From positions 2,277,501-2,341,500 of the forward strand of contig NC_015977.1 in NCBI RefSeq assembly GCF_000225345.1: a DNA stretch of 64,000 nucleotides, in the 5' to 3' direction. A program made the position numbers and the translations under genes. Shown one piece after another: positions 1 to 9,655 of the stretch (position 1 is its first letter; each line of letters opens with the position of its first letter). This stretch comes from Roseburia hominis A2-183 (GTDB lineage: Bacteria > Bacillota > Clostridia > Lachnospirales > Lachnospiraceae). The notes beneath the pieces were generated by a model, which was not told the DNA's origin, ran no database searches, and was given only the letters and a program-made list of their open reading frames with translations.

Positions 1-514
<514 letters not shown>

Positions 515-527
<13 letters not shown>

Positions 528-1486
528 ATATCACCGCTGGCCAATTTGTACTTTTTATACTGTTTGACCGCGAAGCAATCCGGCTTACGCTTTTCGAGCC
601 CGGCAAACATATAGTCCACCGCGTTCATAAAATCCTCGTCATCCTCCTTGACCTCCATGCCGGAAATCATATCCACAAGGGTATTCATGTTCCGATCCTC
701 GGCAGGCCCCTCGAAAATGATGTAGGCGATCAGAGCACAGTACAAAAGCGTTTCCGATTTCGTCCAGAATGGATCGCCTTCCTTGCCTTCGCCCTTGGTG
801 TTGGAAATCAGGGCATCCACGAATTTCAGAATATCGGCCTCGTTGCGGATATACGCCAGCGGGTTATAGTGCATGGATTTTGAAAAATCTATGCTGTTGA
901 ATACCTTGATTTTGTACCCGCGTTTTTGCAGGAAACCCCCGACCTGTCCCAGCACACCGCCTTTCGGATCGACCACCACATAAGAGGAATGAGCCTGTAA
1001 AAGCTGGGGCGTGAGCCAGAAGCGGGTTTTGCCGGAGCCGGACGAGCCGATAATGCAGCAATTCAAGTTTCTGGCATTTGCGGGGATTTTCGGGCGGGTG
1101 TTCATCGTGAGAAACTCTGTCCCGGTCAAAATCACGTTGTTTTCAAACCTTGGATCAACAAACGGTTTGATGTCTTTTTCCGTTCCCCACCGGGCGCTGC
1201 CATATTCTGCATCCCGCCGAAACTTCTTAGCGTTCTTGCTTTTGAAATAGATCAGCAGCCGGAAACCAACTGCGCCTACAATACCGACAAGCCAATCCAG
1301 CGGAGCAAGACCGGGTGCAAAGTCAGCAAAGGCCGGGCCAATCGTCTGGCCCAGCCCGATGAGCTTATGTGCAAAATCGTTACCCGCCGCCAGCCGGTAG
1401 GCCGTTCCCAGCTTGAGGAACGCCCACAGGATGAACAGATAGGGAATGTTCAGAATGAGATATTTTCTAATCTTATCTGTCCTCAT
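515..1486 (-). pseudogene. VirD4/TraG-type conjugative coupling protein, C-terminally truncated
   Basis: Type IV coupling proteins are membrane-anchored hexameric ATPases that bring the relaxosome to the mating channel. This copy has two N-terminal membrane segments (about residues 9-30 and 55-75), the linker YGSARWGTEKDI, Walker A GSSGSGKTR and VVVDPKG, but it ends at about 323 residues after KYKLASGDICSK. Full-length relatives are near 600, so the Walker B half is missing. The ATG at 1486 is chosen over 1504 because AAGGAGGTGG lies just before it. The gene overlaps the end of pcfB by 14 nt. Loss of the C-terminal half beside a recombinase suggests disruption by insertion; a programmed split is less likely. 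Confidence 0.8.
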
Positions 1487-1952
1487 GGGCCACCTCCTTT
1501 GCATGTTCTTTCTGTTTCGGCTTTTCTTTGGAAAGCTGATCCGCCGCCTGTTGCAGTTGTTCTCGGATGGGAACTCGGTTCGATTTTGCTTTGCTTAACA
1601 CCTTCCGGGAATACTCAGAAAAGCAGGCGGTCATTGCGTCTGCCTGTCCAGCCTTGAAAAACAACAGGTATTTGTCCGGCCCGGTTTTATAGAACGCATA
1701 GTCTACATTCCATTTCCGGGCCACACGGTCAAAGGACTTGGCATCCCCGGATAGCTCGATGCTGTTTGTGGATGTACCGTGTGCCATGAGCTTTCGCACA
1801 CTTTGCTTGCCGTGTGGTGTTTGCCGCCCACGGTATGCCTTGCGGATCTTCCGCCCCACCATACCCAGCACATACGCCAGTCCCCGCGCCGTCAGCTTGG
1901 TTGTTTTTACGGATATGGCTATCGTGCGCCGGGAAATATCTTCATCAATCAG
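1473..1952 (-). CDS. pcfB: PcfB family (DUF3801) conjugation accessory protein
   Basis: PcfB-like proteins are encoded next to the coupling protein on Gram-positive conjugative elements and help dock the relaxosome. The frame contains ISVKTTKLTARGLAYVLGMVGRKIRKAYRGRQ and a charged C-terminal tail rich in Lys, Glu and Gln. The reading frame upstream of the first ATG (1871) encodes a conserved-looking N-terminus, bounded by an in-frame TAA. The only start placed correctly after GGAGG is CTG (1952) or ATT (1949), where I would expect CTGATG. A point change may have removed the ATG, leaving a weak non-canonical start. An ATG start at 1871 would give only 132 residues. Confidence 0.75.
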   Translation of the reverse strand: MIDEDISRRTIAISVKTTKLTARGLAYVLGMVGRKIRKAYRGRQTPHGKQSVRKLMAHGTSTNSIELSGDAKSFDRVARKWNVDYAFYKTGPDKYLLFFKAGQADAMTACFSEYSRKVLSKAKSNRVPIREQLQQAADQLSKEKPKQKEHAKEVAHEDR

Positions 1953-1971
1953 TTACACCGCCTCCTTCCTT

Positions 1972-1987
1972 GGGACAATTTGTCTCG
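1972..1987. promoter_or_regulatory. Dyad GGGACA-N3-TGTCTCG, copy 1 (possible ParB site)
   Basis: A 16 bp near-palindrome, GGGACA ATT TGTCTCG, lies between ardA and pcfB. The same pattern recurs at 3312 and 4338, only within this element fragment. Function is inferred. Confidence 0.5.
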
Positions 1988-1995
1988 AAGTACCG

Positions 1996-2709
1996 TCACC
2001 GATCCCCACGGTCTTTTTTCTGCATTTGACGGTAGCCCTCCAGCGAAGAACCGTCTATGATTTCCTGATAGGCGGCCATTTGCTCCCGGATAGAGAGCTT
2101 CGGGAAAGAGAATACCTTATGTTCCTTGGGAATATCCTGCAAGCCGTGATACACTTCCACGAAATGATCGCTTTCTTTGACAACATAGCCGCCCGGGGCA
2201 AAATGGCCGTTTTCGTGGATGCAGGCATCCCGGCCATACGCCTCATAATCGAAATACGGTTTTACCTGATCCGGCACATCCAACATTTCCAGATCGTCCA
2301 CATAAATGCGCCCCAGCGTTTCCTCATCGGATACGCCGGGGTAAAAGCCGTAACAGTCCAGATTTTGTGTCAGATTGATGATGTCCCGCACCGAAGAACA
2401 GTGATCGCCGCTGTCGAGGACGGCCTCCAGTGTTTCCAGCTCCGATGAGGTAAGCTCGGAAAGCAGGCAGGCCAGATGATTAAGCTCGTCCAGATTTTCA
2501 TACTCGCTCAAATGGTCATAGAGCCCCAGCACATCCCCATCGAAAGAGGTAATAAAAATTTCCTGATAGCGGACGCCATCCACGCCGATCCGTTTCAAAA
2601 GAGCCTCCACCTCCTGGGCGGTTGTGGGAAATTTCAGTGTTTCACCCACAAGCTGGCCCTCGCTGTACTTTCCGGCGTTGGTAACGTAGGCTTCAAACAG
2701 GGTTGCCAT
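1996..2709 (-). CDS. ardA: Antirestriction protein ArdA
   Basis: ArdA proteins are acidic DNA mimics that inhibit type I restriction enzymes when conjugative DNA enters a new host. The 237-residue product begins with the family-typical EAYVTNAGKY-EGQLVGE-LKFPTT stretch and is rich in Asp and Glu throughout (LTSSELETLEAVLDSGD, YVDDLEMLD). A short basic tail (MQKKDRGDR) closes it. The start overlaps the stop of the preceding gene as TAATG, so translation is probably coupled. Length and order (parB, DUF gene, ardA, pcfB, traG) fit Tn1549-like elements. Confidence 0.88.
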   Translation of the reverse strand: MATLFEAYVTNAGKYSEGQLVGETLKFPTTAQEVEALLKRIGVDGVRYQEIFITSFDGDVLGLYDHLSEYENLDELNHLACLLSELTSSELETLEAVLDSGDHCSSVRDIINLTQNLDCYGFYPGVSDEETLGRIYVDDLEMLDVPDQVKPYFDYEAYGRDACIHENGHFAPGGYVVKESDHFVEVYHGLQDIPKEHKVFSFPKLSIREQMAAYQEIIDGSSLEGYRQMQKKDRGDR

Positions 2710-3050
2710 TAGCGGCGGCCCTGTCCCTTGACGGTCAGGATGCCCTCAAGGGTTGTTGCCGTAATTCCCAGCCGCTGGGCCACGGCAATATCATTTTTCA
2801 TGGCTTCGGTCATACTGTGCCCGCAAACAACCAGCACATGAGAACGGCGGAGCAGGTCACGGCTCATGTCGATGCCGCTTTTATGCTCCTCGGGAACAGC
2901 ATCATTGAGAAACAGGGGCAAGTACAAAGGCGGACAAATAGGAGAAAAGCCTGCCTCATACACGGTGCGGCAATACTGCGCCGCCAGTTCTGCGTTTTCG
3001 CTATCGCCGCCGAGCCATGCAGCGGTGATATAAGCAAGGGGTCGTTTCAT
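2709..3050 (-). CDS. DUF7768-like (nucleoside 2-deoxyribosyltransferase-like fold) protein
   Basis: A 113-residue protein beginning AYITAAWLGGDSENAELAAQY, with CPPLYLP, DMSRDLLRRSHVLVVCG and a Met-rich end. The pattern of an N-terminal strand followed by a small helix and the SHVLVVCG strand resembles DUF4406/DUF7768 proteins, which share the nucleoside deoxyribosyltransferase fold. No enzymatic role is established to my knowledge. GGAGG precedes the ATG at 3050 and its stop overlaps the ardA start, so it belongs to the same transfer operon. It may act on nucleotides or be an accessory antirestriction factor; both are guesses. Confidence 0.6.
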   Translation of the reverse strand: MKRPLAYITAAWLGGDSENAELAAQYCRTVYEAGFSPICPPLYLPLFLNDAVPEEHKSGIDMSRDLLRRSHVLVVCGHSMTEAMKNDIAVAQRLGITATTLEGILTVKGQGRR

Positions 3051-3138
3051 CGTTCATACCTCCGATATTTTAATAAGAAAGTTCAACCCAAACCCCACGC
3101 CCTTTCCCAGTCTTGGGAAAGGGGGCGGCTCTGGAGGA

Positions 3139-3279
3139 TATACCCCCGCCGCTTGCCGGGGAAATAGCACAGCCGGGGCAGACCGTCAAGGGCGAGCCGC
3201 CGAAAACGGCGGTGCGCTGCACCCTTGACGGCCCACTCCCGGCTGTACTAAAAAACAGGCGGCGACGGGGGATATATAC
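3139..3279 (-). ncRNA. Candidate structured RNA: four nested stems
   Basis: Between parB and the DUF7768-like gene the sequence folds back on itself in layers. The stems are CCGCCG-AAAA-CGGCGG (3197-3212), CCGTCAAGGG/CCCTTGACGG (3183-3192 with 3222-3231), CAGCCGGG/CCCGGCTG (3170-3177 with 3238-3245) and an outer TATACCCCCG / CGGGGGATATA arm pair (3139-3148 with 3266-3276). No gene is supported here. Such long nested pairing suggests a structured untranslated RNA within the operon, or an origin-like site. The strand is inferred from the surrounding operon. Confidence 0.55.
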
Positions 3280-3311
3280 CACCAGAGCCTCTGCGCGAGG
3301 GCGGGGCCCTC

Positions 3312-3327
3312 GGGACAAAGTGTCTCG
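3312..3327. promoter_or_regulatory. Dyad GGGACA-N3-TGTCTCG, copy 2 (possible ParB site)
   Basis: GGGACA AAG TGTCTCG lies 7 bp beyond the parB stop codon. It matches the copies at 1972 and 4338 in both arms. Confidence 0.5.
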
Positions 3328-3333
3328 AAGTTG

Positions 3334-4782
3334 TTACTTGTCAAGTTCCTGCTTTTTCGGGGCTTTTGCCAGCTCCGGCGGCTGTTTTTCTTTCCAGTCA
3401 TCCAGCAGGGACATAATCTGTTCTTTCATTTTGGCGGGAGTGACCTCCTTGCCAAAATACTTTTCCAGTTCCGCAGTAGAAATAATCACGCCTCGATCCT
3501 CCTTTTTCTGTTCTGATAAGATACCGTCAATGACATCGCCGTTGAGCTTGCCTTCCTTATCCAGCTCCCGGAGCCGTTTGGCCTGGGCCAGCGAGGGCGA
3601 AGCCTGCTCCCCGTCAATGGAAACAGCAATAAGCCTCTGATTTTTCGGTTTGATGTAGGAAAGCTCCACGGCAGGCATGAAGCCCATCTTTTTATCGTCT
3701 ACCTTATCCAGAAGCTCCGGCACAAGGGAGTTGAGCCGCAAGTAGCGCATGACCTTTTTATAGTTCATTTCATGCGCCTCGCCTACAATCTCAACCGAGC
3801 GTTTCCCGACATCGCCTTCCGCAACACCTTTCAGCCGCCCGCCCTGATGCTTGATGTCCTCAACCTCGAGTTCCAGCAGCGCGGCCAATTCGCTGGGGAG
3901 CATCCCGTCACGCTGCTTGTTGCTGTCCTTCATGGCCTGTACCGCTTCGTGGTCGGTCATTTCACGGACGATAAAGGGCATTTCCTCCAGTCCAGCCAGC
4001 TCACTGCCGTGGGTACGGCGATGGCCCGCTACAATTTCATAGCCGTTTCCATCTTTCTCCGGGCGGGCAAGACCGGGAACCATTACACCGTTTACGCGGA
4101 TAGAAGCAACGATTTCCTGCATCTTCGCATCGTCCCGTACCTTAAAGGGGTGCGGACGGAATGTGTGAAACGGATGAACCTCGGAAAGTTTCAGATAAAC
4201 CAGCTTGCCTTCCTCAACCGGGCGGGGCGGTGTAGTCGGCTCGGGAGCCGTCTGTTCCACAGCAGCAGTTTCCTTCAGTGCCGTATCCTGTGCGGGCTTA
4301 ATGGGCTCCTTGGCATCCGGGGCCTTTCCATCGCTTCGGGACACTTTGTCTCGTTTGGACGGCTTGGGCTTGTCAGGGGCCGCCTTATCCGCCTTGGGTG
4401 GGCGGCCCTTGCGGGCCCCAGCCGATTTCTCCGATTTTTGATTTTCAGTCGCGGCCTTTTCTGCTTTCGGCGGACGGCCACGGCGCGGCTTTTTCGGTTC
4501 CTCCGTATTGGTGGGCTGCTGTGTTTCTCCGGGGGCTGCCGCCTCCGGCGCTTCGGGGGTTTCCGCCTTTTCGACTTCGGCGCGGGCGTTCTGTCTCTTT
4601 TCTGCCATAAGCTCATTGATTTTGTCAAAGGACACAACCACATCGCCGGGCTCAGGTATGGCAGGCCCGGTCTGTTCCTGCTGGGGTTCAGATGCTACGG
4701 CCTGTTCGGGTGTGGCGATAGGCTCGGCGGCCTCCGGGGAAATATTCTCCGCAGGGCCAGTATTCAGTTTTTCATCGGCCAT
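3334..4782 (-). CDS. parB: ParB/RepB/Spo0J-type partition protein with long basic N-terminal extension
   Basis: ParB proteins bind centromere-like sites and, with ParA, maintain or regulate mobile DNA. This 482-residue protein has a low-complexity N-terminal third (residues about 1-190; Ala/Pro/Glu/Lys-rich with AT-hook-like RGRPPK repeats). A ParB nuclease-fold domain (LKLSEVHPFH-FRPHPFKVRDD, then YEIVAGHRR) and a helix-turn-helix region with MRYLRLN-LVPELLDKVDD follow. AAGGAGG precedes the ATG. No parA lies upstream within the element fragment; the sequence changes character at about 4.9 kb. One of the three GGGACA-N3-TGTCTCG dyads is inside this gene. Confidence 0.85.
   Translation of the reverse strand: MADEKLNTGPAENISPEAAEPIATPEQAVASEPQQEQTGPAIPEPGDVVVSFDKINELMAEKRQNARAEVEKAETPEAPEAAAPGETQQPTNTEEPKKPRRGRPPKAEKAATENQKSEKSAGARKGRPPKADKAAPDKPKPSKRDKVSRSDGKAPDAKEPIKPAQDTALKETAAVEQTAPEPTTPPRPVEEGKLVYLKLSEVHPFHTFRPHPFKVRDDAKMQEIVASIRVNGVMVPGLARPEKDGNGYEIVAGHRRTHGSELAGLEEMPFIVREMTDHEAVQAMKDSNKQRDGMLPSELAALLELEVEDIKHQGGRLKGVAEGDVGKRSVEIVGEAHEMNYKKVMRYLRLNSLVPELLDKVDDKKMGFMPAVELSYIKPKNQRLIAVSIDGEQASPSLAQAKRLRELDKEGKLNGDVIDGILSEQKKEDRGVIISTAELEKYFGKEVTPAKMKEQIMSLLDDWKEKQPPELAKAPKKQELDK
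4338..4353. promoter_or_regulatory. Dyad GGGACA-N3-TGTCTCG, copy 3 (inside parB)
   Basis: GGGACA CTT TGTCTCG lies within the parB reading frame, where it encodes part of a Lys/Ser-rich linker. parS sites are often found in or beside parB genes, which is why a ParB role is suggested for this dyad family. Confidence 0.5.
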
Positions 4783-4869
4783 TTACGATCCTCCTTTTCG
4801 TTAAAGTTGCACAAATTTGAACGCTAAAATTTTGTAGTTATTTTTGCGCCTCCTTTCCGTCTATCCACG

Positions 4870-4910
4870 CAAAAAAGCCGCCCGTTTCTCATGCCGGACG
4901 GCTTTTTGCG
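4870..4910 (-). terminator. Bidirectional rho-independent terminator upstream of parB
   Basis: AAAAAGCCGCCCG and CGGACGGCTTTTT form a GC-rich stem (one mismatch) with A and T tracts on the two sides. Read on the minus strand it would end a transcript from the right, perhaps a lost upstream gene of the element. Confidence 0.7.
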
Positions 4911-4917
4911 TAATGTG

Positions 4918-5037
4918 ATAGATCAAATATTATTTTTTCTGGTTTGCAGGCTCCGAAAAGCCTTGTATTTACAGTGTTCCTAATAGGAAGTAATCATAGT
5001 TTCTGTCAATTATATATTTTTCATGTATTTGATCTAT
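4918..5037. repeat. 12 bp inverted repeat at the element/chromosome transition
   Basis: ATAGATCAAATA (4918-4929) and TATTTGATCTAT (5026-5037) are perfect inverted copies 96 bp apart. They lie where the GC-rich element meets the rubrerythrin gene. No open frame or promoter is evident between them. They could be element-end or recombinase binding arms; this is inference from position. Confidence 0.4.
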
Positions 5038-5089
5038 AAATTTTGTGAAATATTACTGATACGAAACGCTCACAAATCGCCAGACACTT

Positions 5090-5632
5090 CTACGCTCCCC
5101 TGACATCCTCCCGCACCTCATAATACCCCTGTGGATAATGACAGGCAGGACAAACCTTAGGCGCACTGGTTCCGACCACAATATGCCCGCAGTTCCGGCA
5201 CTCCCACACTTTCACACTGCTTTTCTCAAACACCGCCTGTGCCTGCACATCCCGCAGGAGCTCCCGGTACCGCTCTTCATGCATTTTCTCAATCGCGCCA
5301 ACCATGCGAAATCGCGCTGCAAGCGCCGCAAAGCCTTCCTGCTCCGCCGTTTTTGCAAAATCCTCATACATGTCTGTCCACTCATAGTTCTCCCCGTGGG
5401 CTGCGGCATCCAGATTCTTTCCCGTATCGCCGATCAGTCCCAGTTCCTCGCCCCACATCTGCGCATGTGCGCGCTCGTTATCCGCCGTCTTCTCAAAAAT
5501 CGCGGCAATCTGCTCATAGCCTTCCTTTTTTGCGATCTCCGCAAAAAAAGTATAGCTGTTTCTCGCCTGTGATTCCCCTGCAAACGCTGCTTTCAAATTC
5601 TTTTCCGTCTGTGTTCTGGCATACTTGTTCAT
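5090..5632 (-). CDS. rbr: Rubrerythrin
   Basis: Rubrerythrin is a cytoplasmic diiron protein that reduces hydrogen peroxide in anaerobes. The N-terminal ferritin-like four-helix bundle carries the carboxylate ligands ([29 protein letters not shown]). The C-terminus has a rubredoxin-like iron site with the cysteine pairs CRNCG and CPAC. At 180 residues it is the usual length. The ATG at 5632 follows ATGGAGGATT; the ATG at 5644 overlaps that ribosome site and is unlikely. It is transcribed alone, with a 0.9 kb repeat-rich intergene upstream. Confidence 0.95.
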   Translation of the reverse strand: MNKYARTQTEKNLKAAFAGESQARNSYTFFAEIAKKEGYEQIAAIFEKTADNERAHAQMWGEELGLIGDTGKNLDAAAHGENYEWTDMYEDFAKTAEQEGFAALAARFRMVGAIEKMHEERYRELLRDVQAQAVFEKSSVKVWECRNCGHIVVGTSAPKVCPACHYPQGYYEVREDVRGA

Positions 5633-5670
5633 AGAATCCTCCATTTTTTCACACGATCTCTCGCTCTAAC

Positions 5671-5790
5671 TCTTTGCTCCAACTTCTGGCTTCAGCTTTT
5701 TGCTCCTGTCTTTTACTCCAACTTCTGGCTTCAGCTTTTTGCTCCGACTTTTACTCCAACTTTTGGCTTCAGCTTTTTGCTCCTGCTTTT
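5671..5790. repeat. Three imperfect tandem repeats of 38-39 bp
   Basis: The core CTCCAAC-TTCTGG-CTTCAGC-TTTTTGCTCC recurs three times (beginning near 5678, 5717 and 5754) just upstream of the rubrerythrin ribosome site. Further C/T-rich degenerate units run to about 5850. Open frames through it are low complexity and not credible. Function unknown. Confidence 0.8.
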
Positions 5791-5976
5791 TGCCTCAACC
5801 TTTCATTCCTGCCTGTTGTTCCTGCCTGCTGTTCTTGCCTTTGCCTTATTGCGCTAGTATGTCCGATCCGTCGGAATTTATTTATCCTGCCGGCAAACTT
5901 TTTGACGGCTTTTTTCTATTCCCACAAACCTGTTCTTCAAATATTTCTGGGGTCTTCCCTGCCTGCATAGCAATGT

Positions 5977-6228
5977 GCGGGTCTGACACGGCTTTTTTTC
6001 TCTCTCAGACCCGCAATAGCATATTTTTTTGCGTTATGTAAATTTGTTTTCCTTCTGTTCGGGTCTGATTCGTGAAAATCAATCTCCCAGACCCGTTTTT
6101 TCTGCTTTTTCGGGTCTGGCACGGCTTTTTCTTCCTCCCAGACCCGCAAGAGCTGATTTTTCGTTTCTTTTTCCCTCTTGCAATGGCATTTTCGGGTCCC
6201 GCAAGTCTTTTTTCCTTCTGTAGACCCG
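5977..6228. repeat. Array of four CGGGTCTG...CAGACCCG hairpins
   Basis: Four successive inverted repeats share the stem CGGGTCTG/CAGACCCG: 5978-5985 with 6006-6013, 6060-6067 with 6088-6095, 6111-6118 with 6139-6146 (all with 20 nt loops), and a weaker CGGGTC/GACCCG pair at 6193-6198 and 6223-6228. Loops are pyrimidine-rich on the plus strand. A related hairpin family occurs at 27.4-27.6 kb. From 6360 to 6550 there is also a 21 bp direct repeat (6428-6448, 6493-6513; one mismatch) and nothing else recognisable. Confidence 0.75.
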
Positions 6229-6324
6229 CAGTAGACTGACAAGCTCCTCCATACTTCCATTGACCCGAAAAAAGCAAAAAACAGGTCATCTATCAAACTG
6301 GAAAAAAATTGCACCTGGCAGGCA

Positions 6325-6358
6325 GAAAAAACAGCCGGCGCAGAATGCGCCGGCTGTC
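6325..6358 (-). terminator. Rho-independent terminator downstream of enolase
   Basis: A perfect 12 bp stem (ACAGCCGGCGCA / TGCGCCGGCTGT, loop GAA) is followed on the minus strand by a run of Ts. It lies about 200 nt beyond the enolase stop. Confidence 0.85.
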
Positions 6359-6554
6359 CGTACATTTCCCTTTTCAAAGTTTTATTTTTTCTGCAGACTT
6401 CTTTTCTTTCTGCACTGTGGCTGTCTACACTGCCGCCACGCCAAGTCCTGATAAGCTGCTCAAGCAGTCTCCTCCTGCTCATCTGCAGTCTGCACTGCCG
6501 CCACGGCAAGTCCCGAAACGATCCGCTATCCCGATCCGGGCTCACTCCCTAAGA

Positions 6555-8054
<1,500 letters not shown>

Positions 8055-8058
8055 TATA

Positions 8059-8110
8059 GTTAGTCACGCCTAACTGTCGTCATTATAACGGTTGGCGAAA
8101 AAGATTGCAA
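8059..8110 (-). promoter_or_regulatory. Promoter with GTTAG-N6-CTAAC operator, upstream of enolase
   Basis: On the minus strand TTGCAA (8105-8110), a 17 bp spacer and TATAAT (8082-8087) form a good sigma-A promoter. Directly downstream, GTTAG TCACGC CTAAC (8059-8074) would overlap the transcription start. The same operator and placement occur at the ZIP and DUF3793 promoters. Confidence 0.65.
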
Positions 8111-8182
8111 CCCCGGATGTTGATACTTTTTCTCATTGCGGATTCTCCGCCGGATAAGAACGCCCTTTCCCTTACTGCACCG

Positions 8183-8398
8183 CTACTCCGCCGTCATCTT
8201 CATCTGACGGATATTTTGGAAAAATACTTCAAGCTTTGCCAGCGATCCGACCAGCGACATCGAAAGCATCACCGCAAGCGCCGCCTGCGCCCCGGTAATG
8301 CTGACGCGGTCCGCCAGATACAGGCTGACCGGAAGCGTACTGCATCCTTCGCTCTTCGCCAGACACTGCATCTGCTCCTCATTCCGGTAAGTCTCCAT
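8183..8398 (-). CDS. Small hypothetical protein with one membrane helix
   Basis: A 71-residue product, not recognised. It starts METYRNEEQMQCLAKSEGCS and has a hydrophobic stretch around residues 33-55 (QAALAVMLSMSLVGSLAKL) that could be one membrane helix, and a Met/Lys-containing tail. The ATG at 8398 follows AAGGAGAGAG. It lies downstream of the HMA protein gene on the same strand with a 190 nt gap, between two metal-box promoters, so a role in metal homeostasis is possible but unproven. Confidence 0.5.
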   Translation of the reverse strand: METYRNEEQMQCLAKSEGCSTLPVSLYLADRVSITGAQAALAVMLSMSLVGSLAKLEVFFQNIRQMKMTAE

Positions 8399-8590
8399 CG
8401 TCTCTCTCCTTTTTACCGTGTGCAGCATGGCTGCCCTCTGCGTCAGAACAGGAATACCATAACAAACAGCAACTCATAAAATACGCCCTGCCCGGGATTC
8501 CTCATAAATAAAGCTCCGGTTTCACACCTTCGCACCTATTCACTAAACGGAATACCCCAGACAGGGCGCTCTATCCAGACATCCTTTTTC

Positions 8591-8854
8591 TTACTTTTCA
8601 TGACGGAATGCGGAAAAAAGTCCCTTCTTTTCGTAAGGTTCCCTCGTCACAGTTCCCATCTCATAGCCGGTCTTGTCGATGACTTCCTTTAACTTTGCAT
8701 CATCAATGTCCTGTTCGGTCAGAATGACTGTCTCCCCTTTTGCATGGGAAGAGGTCACCTTCTTCACCGGAAACGCAGCCCTCACTGCCTCATTCACATG
8801 TGCCTCGCACATTCCGCACTGCATGCCATCCACTTTTACCACAATTTTTTCCAT
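8591..8854 (-). CDS. Heavy-metal-associated (HMA, CopZ-like) protein
   Basis: A small soluble metal carrier with the HMA ferredoxin-like fold. The metal site is GMQCGMCEAHV near residue 10, a CxxC motif, followed by KKVTSSHAKGETVILTE and a second beta-alpha unit (LKEVIDKTGYEMGTV). The 87 residues include a short basic tail (YEKKGLFSAFRHEK). GGAGGAAG precedes the ATG. It begins 18 nt after the alpha/beta hydrolase gene, so the two are co-transcribed, probably from the metal-box promoter of the ZIP transporter. Cargo could be copper, zinc or iron; the sequence does not decide. Confidence 0.85.
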   Translation of the reverse strand: MEKIVVKVDGMQCGMCEAHVNEAVRAAFPVKKVTSSHAKGETVILTEQDIDDAKLKEVIDKTGYEMGTVTREPYEKKGLFSAFRHEK

Positions 8855-8872
8855 TGCTGTTCTTCCTCCGTA

Positions 8873-9655
8873 TTACTTCTGTCTGCATATATCCTCTATC
8901 AGCTCCACCCATTCCTTCGGATGTACTGCAAGAAGCTCCTCATGCTGCATGTCCAGTTCATGCAGTACCGGGTGCGCAAAATGCCTGTGATAGCGCGCCC
9001 GGTATTTTTCTCCCATCTTTAAGGCATATAAAATGTGGATCTCGGTGCCCGCCGGATCGATCGCATCCGGCAGCGGCGTAATCAGATCCGAATAAAACTG
9101 ATTGCGCAGGCTCTCCTTTGTGATAAAGGAGAGATCCACACCGGCGCCGCGCATCATGCCGATAAACGCATCCACATATCCGTCTCCCGCCTTGCGCCAC
9201 TTCTCCAGCTTACGGTTTAAAAACGGAAGCCGAAATCTGCCGGTCGTAAGAAACGGATAAATCATCGGCAGCATCAGGGCTGTCATCAGCTTCGCCGGCA
9301 GTTTTGCAGACTGATCCAGATCCGAACCGCCGAGAATGCCATAATCCATATGAATCACTCCGCGTGCTGCCATAAGTCCAACGAATGACCCGCCGAGTGA
9401 GCAGCCGTACGCCGCACAGATTTTCCCGTCATAGTGTTCCTTAATATATTCCTCGATCTTCGCCGTCTCCTCGATCATCGTGGGAAACTGCGTCTGTTCC
9501 GTCTCGTCAAACCCGTCGTAAGAGACGCACGCCACCCGGAATGTCTCCGCCAGCGGCTCGATCACCTTTCCAAAATTGCTGCGCCAGTAACAGCCGGTTC
9601 CCGGCAAAAGCATGAGAACTGGCTTTCCCTGCTCTCCAACTTCATATACTTTCAT
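8873..9655 (-). CDS. Alpha/beta hydrolase
   Basis: A 260-residue serine hydrolase-fold protein. Visible features are the oxyanion strand VLMLLPGTG, the nucleophile elbow GCSLGG (about residue 104) and the late strand IHILYALKMGEKY. The catalytic His could be in RHFAHPVLHELDM. The substrate cannot be told. It is placed between the ZIP transporter and the HMA protein, 99 nt after the former and 18 nt before the latter, so it shares their presumed metal-responsive transcription. CAGGAGTGGG precedes the ATG. Confidence 0.85.
   Translation of the reverse strand: MKVYEVGEQGKPVLMLLPGTGCYWRSNFGKVIEPLAETFRVACVSYDGFDETEQTQFPTMIEETAKIEEYIKEHYDGKICAAYGCSLGGSFVGLMAARGVIHMDYGILGGSDLDQSAKLPAKLMTALMLPMIYPFLTTGRFRLPFLNRKLEKWRKAGDGYVDAFIGMMRGAGVDLSFITKESLRNQFYSDLITPLPDAIDPAGTEIHILYALKMGEKYRARYHRHFAHPVLHELDMQHEELLAVHPKEWVELIEDICRQK

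Noticed and set aside
3772..4827. Long plus-strand open frame of 351 codons opposite parB
   Set aside because: It is a GC-driven shadow of parB with Leu/Arg-rich low-complexity translation and no ribosome site.
5977..6228. CRISPR array
   Set aside because: The repeats are inverted pairs with variable distances between hairpins, not direct repeats with regular spacers, and no cas gene is in the window.
5674..6545. Several 90-200 codon frames in the repeat-rich intergene
   Set aside because: They run through tandem repeats and hairpins and encode C/T- or A/G-biased low-complexity sequence without starts or family patterns.
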